DNA of 10,602 bases from contig JAZQOA010000112.1 of NCBI GenBank assembly GCA_045627605.1, forward strand, positions 1-10,602, read 5' to 3'. Shown piece by piece: positions 1-6,274 of the stretch. The notes beneath the pieces were generated by a model. The model did no database searches and was not told where the DNA came from. It worked only from the letters and a program-made list of their open reading frames with translations. How positions within the stretch are numbered: the first letter of the stretch is position 1; the number at the start of each line of letters is the position of its first letter. This stretch comes from RGIG5952 sp045627605. Lineage in GTDB: Bacteria > Verrucomicrobiota > Kiritimatiellia > RFP12 > JAAYLN01. Both the position numbers and the translations under genes were made by a program.

Positions 1-1188
1 AAGGCCGTCGAGGTCGCGCATCTTGTCGCGGTCGGTCTGCAGGCGGCCGATGAACCAGGTGCCGCAGTTGGAGAGCCCCTTGTAGTCGAGGTCGACGGGG
101 TTCTGCGTGGAGAGGACAATGCCAAGGCCGAAGGCGCGCGCCTGCTTGAGGAGCATGAGCATCGGAGCCTTGGAGGGCGGGTTGGCGTTGGGCGGGAAGT
201 AGCCGAAAATCTCGTCCATGTAGAGCAAGGCGCGGAGACTGCCGGTGCCGCTCTGGCGGCGCATCCAGGCCAGCGTGGCGTTGAGCACGGCGGTCACGAA
301 AAACATGCGTTCGGCATCGGAGAGGTGCGCGATCGAAAGAACCGAGACGCGCGGCTTGCCGGCATCCGTCCAGAGCAGGCGCTGGATGTCGAGCGGCTCG
401 CCTTCGCGCCAGGAGGCGAACGACGGCGAAGCGAGGAGGCCGTTGAGCGCCATGGCGAGCTTCATGCGGTCCTTGGACGGATAGAAGCTCTCCACGTCGA
501 AGACGCCGACCTTCTGGAAGGGCGGGTTGGCGACGAAGCCGATGAGGCGGGCGAGGTCGAGTTCGCGCCCGGCCTTCCACTCCGAGTAGAAGATGGAGGA
601 GAGGAGGATGTGCTCGCGCGACTGCATCGGGTCCGCCGCGACGCCGACGAGCCCCAGCAGGCTCGAGACGTTGTTGACGATCGTATCGCGGAAAGTGATC
701 TCGTCGACGCCCTGCGGCGGGTCGAAGGAGCGAAGAATCTGGAGCGGGCGCCCGGTGGTGTCGCCCGGCGTGTAGACGGCGAAGTCGGCCGACCTCGAAA
801 GCAGGCGGATGCGCTCGCCGTCCTCGGCCCACTTGGAGAGGCCCGTCCGCCAGTTTTCGGCGGTCTTCGCGGCGAAGGCGTCGGGGGTGAGCCCTTCGCG
901 CGCGGCCTCCTCGACGTCGATCCACGGGCGGAAATCAGACGGCGCGAGGTTCGGGAACTGCAGGAGGATGTTCGCCAAGTCGCCCTTGGGGTCGATCAGG
1001 ATCGACGGGACGCCGTCGATGGCGGCTTCCTCGATGAGGTCGATGGCGAGGCCGGTCTTGCCGGAGCCCGTCATGCCCACGATCACGCCGTGCGTGGTGA
1101 GGTGCTTGGAGTTGTAGAGCAAGAGGTTGGCTTCCTCGCTTTTCTCGCGGCCGAGGTAGAATACGCCGAGTTTTTCAAAGTCCTGCAT
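1..1188 (-). CDS. HerA/DUF87-type P-loop ATPase, C-terminus cut by window edge
   Basis: The first 396 residues are present and the frame is still open at position 1. The protein is a RecA-fold ATPase of the HerA/DUF87 (COG0433) kind, whose members act as hexameric DNA translocases or motor ATPases. The Walker A motif GMTGSGKTG is at residues 38-46. An IDPKGDL motif at about 65-71 is typical of HerA and FtsK relatives. The Walker B motif LLYMDE is at 321-326 (D325, E326), and the sensor-like STQNP is at 360-364. GRLQT follows near the cut. The start at 1188 puts the Walker A where I expect it in this family, and an AGGA (1198-1201) lies nine bases upstream. The gene begins 31 bases after the Bax-inhibitor-like gene, so co-transcription is likely. 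The family and ATPase activity are well supported; the cellular role is unknown. No HerA-associated nuclease such as NurA, and no Sir2 or DUF4297 partner, is visible here. Confidence 0.9.
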   Translation of the reverse strand, partial: MQDFEKLGVFYLGREKSEEANLLLYNSKHLTTHGVIVGMTGSGKTGLAIDLIEEAAIDGVPSILIDPKGDLANILLQFPNLAPSDFRPWIDVEEAAREGLTPDAFAAKTAENWRTGLSKWAEDGERIRLLSRSADFAVYTPGDTTGRPLQILRSFDPPQGVDEITFRDTIVNNVSSLLGLVGVAADPMQSREHILLSSIFYSEWKAGRELDLARLIGFVANPPFQKVGVFDVESFYPSKDRMKLAMALNGLLASPSFASWREGEPLDIQRLLWTDAGKPRVSVLSIAHLSDAERMFFVTAVLNATLAWMRRQSGTGSLRALLYMDEIFGYFPPNANPPSKAPMLMLLKQARAFGLGIVLSTQNPVDLDYKGLSNCGTWFIGRLQTDRDKMRDLDGL

Positions 1189-1189
1189 T

Positions 1190-1221
1190 TGCGTTTTTCC
1201 TGTTTTCAGTGCGTTTTTCCT
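1190..1221. repeat. Direct repeat of a 12-mer carrying the ribosome-binding site
   Basis: Read on the minus strand, AGGAAAAACGCA occurs at 1221-1210 and again at 1201-1190, exactly 20 bases apart. The first copy starts inside the TAG stop codon of the Bax-inhibitor-like gene. The second supplies the AGGA in front of the ATPase start at 1188. It looks like a small local duplication in the spacer. The identity is seen directly; any function is inference. Confidence 0.75.
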
Positions 1222-1930
1222 ACTTTCTGCGCCCCATCAGGCGGAGAATGTAGAGGAACATGTTGACGAAATCGAGGTAGAGGTTGAGCGCGCCGATGAC
1301 ACCGGCCTTGCGCACGGTCTGGTCGTCGAGCCTGCCGCTGTTTTCGGCGAGGGCGCGGACCATCTTGGCGTCGTACATCGTGAGCCCCGAGAAGAGCACG
1401 ACGCCAACGACGCTGGTGATCCAGTCAAGGAGGCTTGAGCGCATGAACAAGTTGACGAGCGAGGCGAGAAGAAGACCCAGCACACCCATCAGGCAGATCG
1501 AGCCGATGCGCGAGAAATCGCACTTCGAGAAGGTGCCGTAAAGCGCGAAGCCGCCGAACATTCCCGCCGTCAGGAAAAAGACGCGCTGGACGAGTTCGAG
1601 CTTGTAGGCGACGAAGACAACGGAAAGCGTGAGCCCGTTGAGCGCCGCGTAGGCGATGAAAAGCGTCCCCGCCACGGCCGCCGAAATCTTGTTGATCGCA
1701 GCCGAAAGGGCGATGACGAGCACCATTTCGGCGATGACGCAGATCGCCATGCCCGGTCCCGCGAACAGCTTCTGGCAGAGCCCGTGCGAAAAGGCCTGCC
1801 AGGCGACGACGCCCGAAAGGCAGAGGCCCGCGCACATCCAGCCGTAAACATGCTGGAAGACATCCGACACGGAGCGCTCGGCCTCGCCGTAGGCCGGCGC
1901 CTGGTAGCCGCCTTTTTCAAAGTCGATCAT
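1220..1930 (-). CDS. Bax inhibitor-1 / YccA-YbhL family membrane protein
   Basis: This 236-residue protein is nearly all membrane helix after a polar N-terminus of about 25 residues, which fits the seven-helix fold and usual length of bacterial Bax inhibitor-1 (TMBIM) proteins. Hydrophobic segments fall at about 31-48, 59-79, 86-108, 117-131, 143-163, 170-185 and 211-232. Two aspartates match the family's paired acidic pore residues, known from Bacillus YetJ as a pH-sensitive calcium-leak gate: D187 in TMYDAK, and D220 in LYLDFVNMFLYILRLMG. Relatives are inner-membrane proteins linked to calcium leak, or in E. coli YccA to inhibition of FtsH. The start at 1930 is chosen because family similarity begins at MIDFEKG; upstream codons in this frame are an out-of-frame reading of the isomerase gene. 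The ribosome-binding site is weak (GGTGG at 1937-1941). It lies 29 bases after the isomerase stop. An SPFH gene sits farther upstream, but no FtsH gene is visible. Confidence 0.93.
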   Translation of the reverse strand: MIDFEKGGYQAPAYGEAERSVSDVFQHVYGWMCAGLCLSGVVAWQAFSHGLCQKLFAGPGMAICVIAEMVLVIALSAAINKISAAVAGTLFIAYAALNGLTLSVVFVAYKLELVQRVFFLTAGMFGGFALYGTFSKCDFSRIGSICLMGVLGLLLASLVNLFMRSSLLDWITSVVGVVLFSGLTMYDAKMVRALAENSGRLDDQTVRKAGVIGALNLYLDFVNMFLYILRLMGRRK

Positions 1931-1959
1931 GGTATGCCACCGGTTTGCCGCGCCACGCG

Positions 1960-3090
1960 CTACAGCTTGTCGACGGTCACGACGGGAATGTCCTTCGGCG
2001 CGTCGACGAGCGGCGAAAGGTCCTTTTTGTCGAACTTGTAGCCCGACTTGCCGAGCGGCCACAGGAGCGGCGCGCAGTTGAGGATTGTCGCGGCGAAGCC
2101 CTGGTCCGTCGCCGCCGCGTTGCCGGTGTGCGACGAGTTCCACGCCTCGTTCTCGATGACGTAGGGCTTGCCGTCGTAGCCGATCGCGTTGAGCGTGTCG
2201 ATGAACTTGCGCCAGTCGATGCTGTCGCTGCCGCCGAAGCCGGGGAGCGCGGGGTCGTAGTTGTGGCGGTCCCATTCCGAGGCGGTCGTGGGGATGCCCG
2301 CCTTGGCGGCGAGCTTCGGGTCGACCTTCTGCACGGGGAAGAGACGGCCCCAGTGGATGCCGAGCGCGTCGTAGCGGTTGCGCGTGCCCTTGATGTGGAT
2401 GCGGCGCAGGCGCGACGGGTCTGTGTTTTTGACGACGTCGCTCGGGTCGATGTGCTGCCAGGCGTCGTGCGAGGGGTCGTAGGTCTCGGCATGGGCGCGG
2501 CTTGGAATGAGCGCGTACATCAGCTTGCGCGCCGCGAGGGTGCACGGGAGGTTGTTGTAGGTCTGCGGCTCGCTCAGCGGCGTCCAGCCCTCCATCGGGC
2601 AGTTTTCGTAGGTGACCGTGACGCCCAGATCCTCGGCGTACTTGATAATCGGCGTGAAAACCTTCTTGTAGAGGGCGAGGTTCTTCTCGAAGCCGCCGTC
2701 CTGGCGGCCGAGCTTGTGGTTGTAGCCGACAAACGTGCCGGCGACGACATCCGCCTTGTCGCCGCCCAGCAAGTAGGCGATGCGGATGAGCCGGAGGAGG
2801 TGGTTGCGGTTGGCGATGGCCTCGGCCTCGTTTTCGCAAAGGAGGTTCTCGTAGGCGCCGACCGAGACGCGGAGCCCCTCCTTGCGGCAGACGTCAATGA
2901 CCTTCTGGGCGTCCTTCGCCGTGAAATCCTCGTAGTCGAGGTGCGTCGCCACATGGTCCTTGCGGGTGCCGTCGCGCCGGAAGACGCAAAGTTCAAGTCC
3001 CTGTGCGCCGAGGGTTCGCGCTTTTCTCACCACGTCCGCGAAGCCGAGCGACGGATAGGCGGAAGTCATCAGCCAGATGGGGTTTTTCAT
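1960..3090 (-). CDS. Sugar phosphate isomerase/epimerase-like TIM-barrel protein
   Basis: A 376-residue soluble protein of the xylose-isomerase-like TIM-barrel superfamily (AP_endonuc_2 fold; IolE and tagatose/psicose 3-epimerase relatives). These enzymes isomerise or epimerise sugars, inositols or their phosphates, usually with a divalent metal. Candidate metal and catalytic residues sit on successive strands: E162 in VTYENCPMEGW, D205 and H208 in YDPSHD, H232 in IHIKG, and E313 or E315 in YVIENEAW. A glycine-rich GFGGSDSIDW (about 284-293) resembles the PGxGxIDW loop common in this group. At 376 residues it is longer than the usual 250-300; much of the extra length lies between HIKG and GFGG (about 235-283). 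There is no signal peptide, so it is probably cytoplasmic. The start at 3090 has AAGGAG (3100-3105) nine bases upstream; an ATG at 3098 is out of frame and stops after three codons. The substrate cannot be read from sequence. Confidence 0.9.
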   Translation of the reverse strand: MKNPIWLMTSAYPSLGFADVVRKARTLGAQGLELCVFRRDGTRKDHVATHLDYEDFTAKDAQKVIDVCRKEGLRVSVGAYENLLCENEAEAIANRNHLLRLIRIAYLLGGDKADVVAGTFVGYNHKLGRQDGGFEKNLALYKKVFTPIIKYAEDLGVTVTYENCPMEGWTPLSEPQTYNNLPCTLAARKLMYALIPSRAHAETYDPSHDAWQHIDPSDVVKNTDPSRLRRIHIKGTRNRYDALGIHWGRLFPVQKVDPKLAAKAGIPTTASEWDRHNYDPALPGFGGSDSIDWRKFIDTLNAIGYDGKPYVIENEAWNSSHTGNAAATDQGFAATILNCAPLLWPLGKSGYKFDKKDLSPLVDAPKDIPVVTVDKL

Positions 3091-3138
3091 TTTGCCATTC
3101 TCCTTGGGTGTCGTTGTTGTACGGGGTTGCGGACAGAT

Positions 3139-3154
3139 CCCGGCAAGGGCCGGG
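3139..3154 (-). other. Perfect GC hairpin directly after the methyltransferase stop
   Basis: On the minus strand the stop codon TAG (3157-3155) is followed at once by CCCGGC-CCTT-GCCGGG, a 6-bp all-GC stem with a four-base loop. The next bases are ATCTGTCC, so there is no U-run and this is not a standard intrinsic terminator. It may pause transcription, protect the 3' end of the radical SAM/methyltransferase message, or be one copy of a dispersed spacer palindrome. The structure is certain as sequence; its role is not. Confidence 0.55.
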
Positions 3155-3904
3155 CTACCGTTTTTTGGCGAGCAGGATGACGGGCGAACCGCAGAGGGCG
3201 GTGAGGCCGACGAGCCGGCAGCATCCCTCGAGGAAGGCCGAGAGCGGCGCGCACTTGAGGGCGCGGTGGACGACCATCGGCAAGGCGAACTGCTTGCGGC
3301 GCGAGACGATCGCGGCGCCGGCCGCCGCAAAGGCGTCCGTCACCTCGCGGTGCCTGAAGAGCTTCCAGGTGCGCGTGTTCTTCTCGAACTTCTTCTTCGC
3401 GGCGAAGAACATCGGGGCGATGGCGTTGATGCTCTGGCTCGTCGGGTAGTCGGCGATGACCGGCCCGCGCGAAACGCGGCAGAGTTCCTTGACAAGCTGC
3501 TCCCAGTGGTCGCAGTGCGTGAGGAGCCTGAAGCAGATGACGGCGTCAAAGCTGTTGTCGGGGAACGGCAGCTCGATGACGTTGCCGACGATGAACTTGG
3601 CGCGCCCCGCCTCCGTGAGGTCGCGGACGCGATGCTCGCAGCTCTTCGAGCTCCCGAGCACGGTGACGTCCCAGCCGTCGTCCGCAAGCGGATGCGCAAG
3701 CTGGCCGTGGCCGCCGCCGACGTCGAGCAACGTGCCGCGCTTCATCTTGCGGAGGTGGCGGCGCGTCAGGGCCGTCTGCACGGCGAGCATCCAGGCGCCG
3801 GTCTTGCCGCGGAAGCGGGTGGCGTAGTCGTCGTTCGACGTCTCGATGTCGTTCGTCTCGGGAAAAGGCGAGTAGGTGTCGCCCGTGTCTTTCGAATGGT
3901 CCAT
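3155..3904 (-). CDS. Class I SAM-dependent methyltransferase
   Basis: A 249-residue protein with the Rossmann-fold S-adenosylmethionine methyltransferase core (UbiE/Methyltransf_11 style). Motif I is LLDVGGGHGQLA (59-70). The post-I strand is DVTVLG (79-84). The motif IV region, LPFPDNSFDAVICFRLLTH, spans 112-130, and motif post-IV/VI is around RVSRGPVIADYP (143-154). A lysine-rich stretch at 170-176 (KKKFEKN) and a C-terminal hydrophobic patch around 217-246 could contact a membrane or lipid substrate, but that is speculation. The ATG at 3904 lies one base after the radical SAM stop (TAGCATG), with AAGGA at 3916-3920 inside the upstream gene, so the two proteins are very likely translationally coupled and act on one pathway. 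The acceptor substrate is unknown. The longer upstream-open reading to 4300 is a shadow of the radical SAM gene. Confidence 0.92.
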   Translation of the reverse strand: MDHSKDTGDTYSPFPETNDIETSNDDYATRFRGKTGAWMLAVQTALTRRHLRKMKRGTLLDVGGGHGQLAHPLADDGWDVTVLGSSKSCEHRVRDLTEAGRAKFIVGNVIELPFPDNSFDAVICFRLLTHCDHWEQLVKELCRVSRGPVIADYPTSQSINAIAPMFFAAKKKFEKNTRTWKLFRHREVTDAFAAAGAAIVSRRKQFALPMVVHRALKCAPLSAFLEGCCRLVGLTALCGSPVILLAKKR

Positions 3905-3905
3905 G

Positions 3906-5357
3906 CTACTTGAAGTCCTTGAGGTGGCCGAAGAGGGAGAGGAGCCCGCGGACGTAGAACTTGGCGTCCTCGACGGGGTGGCGGGTGTGCGCGAGCCGGT
4001 TGAGCAAGGCGAGCGGGTGGAAGAAGCCGCGGTAGATGCGGCGGATGGCGCAGCGGATCTCGTCGGCCGGCACCTCGGTCCGCATAATCTGCATGCGCAT
4101 GTCGTAGTCCTCCCAGTTCGTGGTGAGGAGGAGCTTCTTTTCCTCGCAGTCGCGGAAAAGCGGCGTGCCGGGATATGGGATGAGGAAAGTGACCTGCAAC
4201 GTGTAGGCCCAGCCGCGCCTGAGGAGATCCCGCGCGAGGGCGACGGTGCGGTCGATTTCGGCGGAGTTCTCCCACGGGTAGCCGAGCATGACCGTGACAT
4301 GGACGTCGAGACCGGCCTCCGAAGCCAAACGCGCCCCCTCGCGGATTTGGGCGACCTTGAGCCGCTTGTTGAGGAGGTCGAGCGTCGCCTGGTTGGCCGA
4401 TTCGAGCCCGAAGAGGACGAACCGGAACCCGGCCTTCTTCATGAGCGCGTAGTCCTCGGCCCCGAGCGCGCCGAAGCGCATGTTGCAGTCGAAGTAGATC
4501 TTCTTGTTGTAGCCGCGCTCGATCATCAGGCGGCAGAAGGTGCGCAGCCACTCGCCAACCGGGAAGCAGCCTGTGTCGTCCATGATCTCGCGGACGCCGT
4601 AGTTGTCGATCAGGTAGCCGATCTCGTCGACCACCGTCTCGGGCGAGCGCGTGCGGTACTTCGGGTAGAGCGTCGTCCACGAGCAGAACGAGCAGCGGCC
4701 GTGCCAGCAGTCGCGCCCGGCCATGATGTAGGCGCCGGGGGTGCGGCGGTAGTTGCCGTTGTGGACGCTGTAGCGCTTCCAGCAGGTGAGCTCGCGGTCG
4801 ATGAGCGGCAGCGTGTTGAGGTCGTGGTCGAGCCGGAACTCGCCCGTCGATTGCGCGGCGCCGCGCGCATCGCGGTACCAGATGCCGGGTTCGAGCGCCA
4901 CGGCGCGGTTCTCGATGTGCGCGGCGAGGTTGACAAGCAGGAAGTCGTAGTCGCCGCCTGTGAGGATGTAGTCGGCCTGCGACTTCTCCATCGACTCCTG
5001 CGGAAGCGCCGTCACGTGGTCGCCGCAGAGGACGGCGATGACGTTCGGCATGCGCTTCTTGATTGTCGCGATCCAATCCCACGTGCGCGCAACGACCGGC
5101 GTCTTCGTCTCGAGGAGGACGAGGTCAGGCGCCACGCCCTCGAGTTCGTCGAGGAAGGCGCCGGAAGTCTCGCCGGCCGAAATTCCGTCAAGCCAGAAGA
5201 CGGAATGGCCCGCGTGCTTCGCCATCGTGGCGGCGTAGGCCGGGACGACCGGGTAGATGTAAGTCGGCCGGTTGAACCATTGGAACTGGCGGTTTTGGGA
5301 AAGCAGCGGAACGCCCTTGGGCGACTCCATCGGGGGGTAGGCTATGGCGATCTTCAT
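3906..5357 (-). CDS. Radical SAM protein with B12-binding-type N-terminal domain
   Basis: A 483-residue enzyme in three parts. Residues 1-150 form a Rossmann-like cobalamin-binding-type domain: MKIAIAYPP opening, VLLETKTP at about 80-87, and CGDHVTALPQE at 111-121 in place of a classical DxHxxG base-off motif. Residues about 205-400 are the radical SAM barrel. The C-terminal tail of about 80 residues contains NWEDYDMRM and is helical, ending in SLFGHLKDFK. The cluster cysteines are C217, C222 and C225 in GRDCWHGRCSFCSW, giving CX4CX2C spacing instead of the canonical CX3CX2C. FGLESANQATLDLLNK (316-331) and PYPGTPLFRD (394-403) are typical of B12-type radical SAM proteins. Such enzymes perform radical methylations, ring rearrangements or cyclisations on lipids, cofactors, antibiotics or glycans. 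The neighbouring methyltransferase (one base downstream) probably shares its pathway. A promoter sits 8 bases before the ATG and there is no Shine-Dalgarno sequence, so the message may be leaderless. The substrate is not identifiable. Confidence 0.93.
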   Translation of the reverse strand: MKIAIAYPPMESPKGVPLLSQNRQFQWFNRPTYIYPVVPAYAATMAKHAGHSVFWLDGISAGETSGAFLDELEGVAPDLVLLETKTPVVARTWDWIATIKKRMPNVIAVLCGDHVTALPQESMEKSQADYILTGGDYDFLLVNLAAHIENRAVALEPGIWYRDARGAAQSTGEFRLDHDLNTLPLIDRELTCWKRYSVHNGNYRRTPGAYIMAGRDCWHGRCSFCSWTTLYPKYRTRSPETVVDEIGYLIDNYGVREIMDDTGCFPVGEWLRTFCRLMIERGYNKKIYFDCNMRFGALGAEDYALMKKAGFRFVLFGLESANQATLDLLNKRLKVAQIREGARLASEAGLDVHVTVMLGYPWENSAEIDRTVALARDLLRRGWAYTLQVTFLIPYPGTPLFRDCEEKKLLLTTNWEDYDMRMQIMRTEVPADEIRCAIRRIYRGFFHPLALLNRLAHTRHPVEDAKFYVRGLLSLFGHLKDFK

Positions 5358-5365
5358 TGTCGTCT

Positions 5366-5374
5366 ATTATACCA
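5366..5374 (-). promoter_or_regulatory. Extended -10 promoter for radical SAM gene, probably leaderless
   Basis: On the minus strand TGGTATAAT (5374-5366) is a perfect TATAAT with the TGn extension. It lies in the 29-base gap between the SPFH stop and the radical SAM ATG at 5357. Only eight bases (5365-5358) separate it from the ATG, so a normal start site would fall at or next to the A of ATG. No Shine-Dalgarno sequence is present. No good -35 box is seen at 16-18 bases, which agrees with an extended -10 promoter. Motif and spacing are seen directly; promoter activity is inferred. Confidence 0.7.
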
Positions 5375-5386
5375 AACGCCACGGAA

Positions 5387-6190
5387 TTACTTGACTGGAA
5401 AGACGACGGGGACGTCGGAGCCTGCGCCTATCACGACGGTTTGCGGCGAAACGCCATTCCATTTCTTGATTGCCTCAAGCTGCGCGACGCCGGGGTTGTC
5501 TTTCAGCGCCTCGCCACGGACCTTGATGGCCTCCGCCTCGCCACGCGCCGTCTCGATGGCCTTCTCGGCCTCGGTTTTCGCGCGGTCAAGCTCGTATTTC
5601 GCGCGCAGGGCCTCCTGCTGGGCGACCTGCTTCTGCTCGATGGCCTTCTCGTAGACGTCGCTGAAGGTGATGTTCACGAGGACGACGTCCTCGACCACCA
5701 CCACGTCGGCGAGGCGCGTCTTGCAGGCGTCGAGAATGCTGCGCCGGATCGGCTCGCGCTTCTCGATGACCTCCTCGGCGTTGTAGGCGGCGATCTGCTG
5801 CTTGACGATTTCGAGGACGCGCGGCGTGACCTGGCCCAGGTAGTGCCGGCCGATCGTCTGGTAGATGTCCTTGGCCTTGCCGGGGTCGAGCACCGTCAGC
5901 ACCGAAAGCTCAACGCCGATGAGCTGGAGGTCCTTTGAAAAGCACTCGGTTTGGCTGTCGAACTTCTGGACGCGGCAATCGAATTTTTCGCAATCCTGCC
6001 AAGGCGCCAGCCAGTGGAGGCCGGGATCAAGCACCCGGCCGGTCACGCGGCCGAACTGGGTGACGACGCCCACGTAGCCGGCGTCGATGGTCACGAAAAA
6101 CCGCGCCAAAAATACCAGCAGCAAAAACGCCACCGGAACAATCACAAACCATTTCGCCTGATTGGCGGCAGGGGTCGCATATCTCGCCAT
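5387..6190 (-). CDS. Prohibitin-like SPFH/band 7 membrane protein
   Basis: A 267-residue protein of the SPFH (stomatin/prohibitin/flotillin/HflKC) superfamily, closest in layout to prohibitin. One N-terminal transmembrane helix covers about 14-33. The SPFH domain follows (about 34-180), opening with the hallmark DAGYVGVVTQFGRVTGRVLDPGLHW. A charged coiled-coil helix spans about 180-230 (EKAIEQKQVAQQEALRAKYE, then AETA/EAEAI-type repeats). The C-terminus has KWNGVSPQTVV, typical of prohibitins. Family members form large ring or cage assemblies on membranes and often control proteases such as FtsH or organise lipid domains. Three cysteines, C67, C72 and C83, cluster just after the membrane segment. 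The start at 6190 has a strong AAGGAG (6197-6202) six bases upstream and its own promoter. It may share a transcript with the upstream vWA genes or be made independently. Family is well supported; partner protease is not visible. Confidence 0.93.
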   Translation of the reverse strand: MARYATPAANQAKWFVIVPVAFLLLVFLARFFVTIDAGYVGVVTQFGRVTGRVLDPGLHWLAPWQDCEKFDCRVQKFDSQTECFSKDLQLIGVELSVLTVLDPGKAKDIYQTIGRHYLGQVTPRVLEIVKQQIAAYNAEEVIEKREPIRRSILDACKTRLADVVVVEDVVLVNITFSDVYEKAIEQKQVAQQEALRAKYELDRAKTEAEKAIETARGEAEAIKVRGEALKDNPGVAQLEAIKKWNGVSPQTVVIGAGSDVPVVFPVK

Positions 6191-6196
6191 GTCTCT

Positions 6197-6202
6197 CTCC
6201 TT
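6197..6202 (-). promoter_or_regulatory. Strong Shine-Dalgarno site of the SPFH gene
   Basis: AAGGAG lies six bases before the ATG at 6190, within an AAAAGGAGAGAGAC leader. It settles the start: codons farther upstream in the same frame run through the promoter and hairpin and lack family similarity. Confidence 0.85.
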
Positions 6203-6218
6203 TTGAAAACTTTGTTTC

Positions 6219-6227
6219 ATTATACCA
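6219..6227 (-). promoter_or_regulatory. Extended -10 promoter of the SPFH gene
   Basis: On the minus strand TGGTATAAT (6227-6219) is identical to the nine bases upstream of the radical SAM gene. The ATG at 6190 is 28 bases downstream, leaving room for a leader of about 20 bases with a strong ribosome-binding site. I see no TTGACA-like box; the -35 position (about 6242-6247) falls inside the hairpin at 6235-6266. Activity is inferred from the motif. Confidence 0.72.
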
Positions 6228-6234
6228 TAAATTG

Positions 6235-6266
6235 ACGCGGCCATGTGCACGGCCAAATGGCCACGC
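6235..6266 (-). terminator. Candidate terminator or operator hairpin in the vWA-SPFH spacer
   Basis: In minus-strand RNA, GCGUGGCCAU (6266-6257) pairs with AUGGCCGCGU (6244-6235) over 10 positions, two of them G-U, around a 12-base loop. On the plus strand those two pairs become mismatches, which points to function in the minus-strand transcript. The tail CAAUUUAUGG is A/U-rich but not a U-run, so termination would be weak. Because it covers the -35 position of the SPFH promoter, it could instead be a protein-binding dyad (ATGGCC/GGCCAT). Confidence 0.4.
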
Positions 6267-6274
6267 ATAGGCGG

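Noticed and set aside
325..1266. Open frame of 313 codons on the plus strand opposite the ATPase gene
   Set aside because: The minus strand here encodes Walker A and B motifs in the correct order. The plus-strand reading has no motif and runs across the spacer into the next gene.
1931..2839. N-terminal extension of the Bax-inhibitor-like frame back to 2839
   Set aside because: The extension is an Arg/Pro/His-rich out-of-frame reading of the isomerase gene. Family similarity begins at the ATG at 1930.
3091..3330. N-terminal extension of the isomerase frame back to 3330
   Set aside because: The extra residues are low-complexity Ser/Arg/Ala translated from the methyltransferase gene and the hairpin spacer. 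The ATG at 3090 has AAGGAG at good spacing and starts the TIM-barrel sequence.
5391..5396. TTGACT on the plus strand as a -35 box
   Set aside because: It is on the strand opposite the TATAAT at 5366-5371 and lies in the coding end of the SPFH gene. No matching plus-strand -10 box or gene follows.
3876..5654. Open frame of 592 codons on the plus strand opposite the radical SAM gene
   Set aside because: It is antisense to well-supported genes, crosses two gene boundaries, and its Val/Glu/Arg/Ala-rich translation is typical of a GC-rich shadow frame. It shows no recognisable domain.
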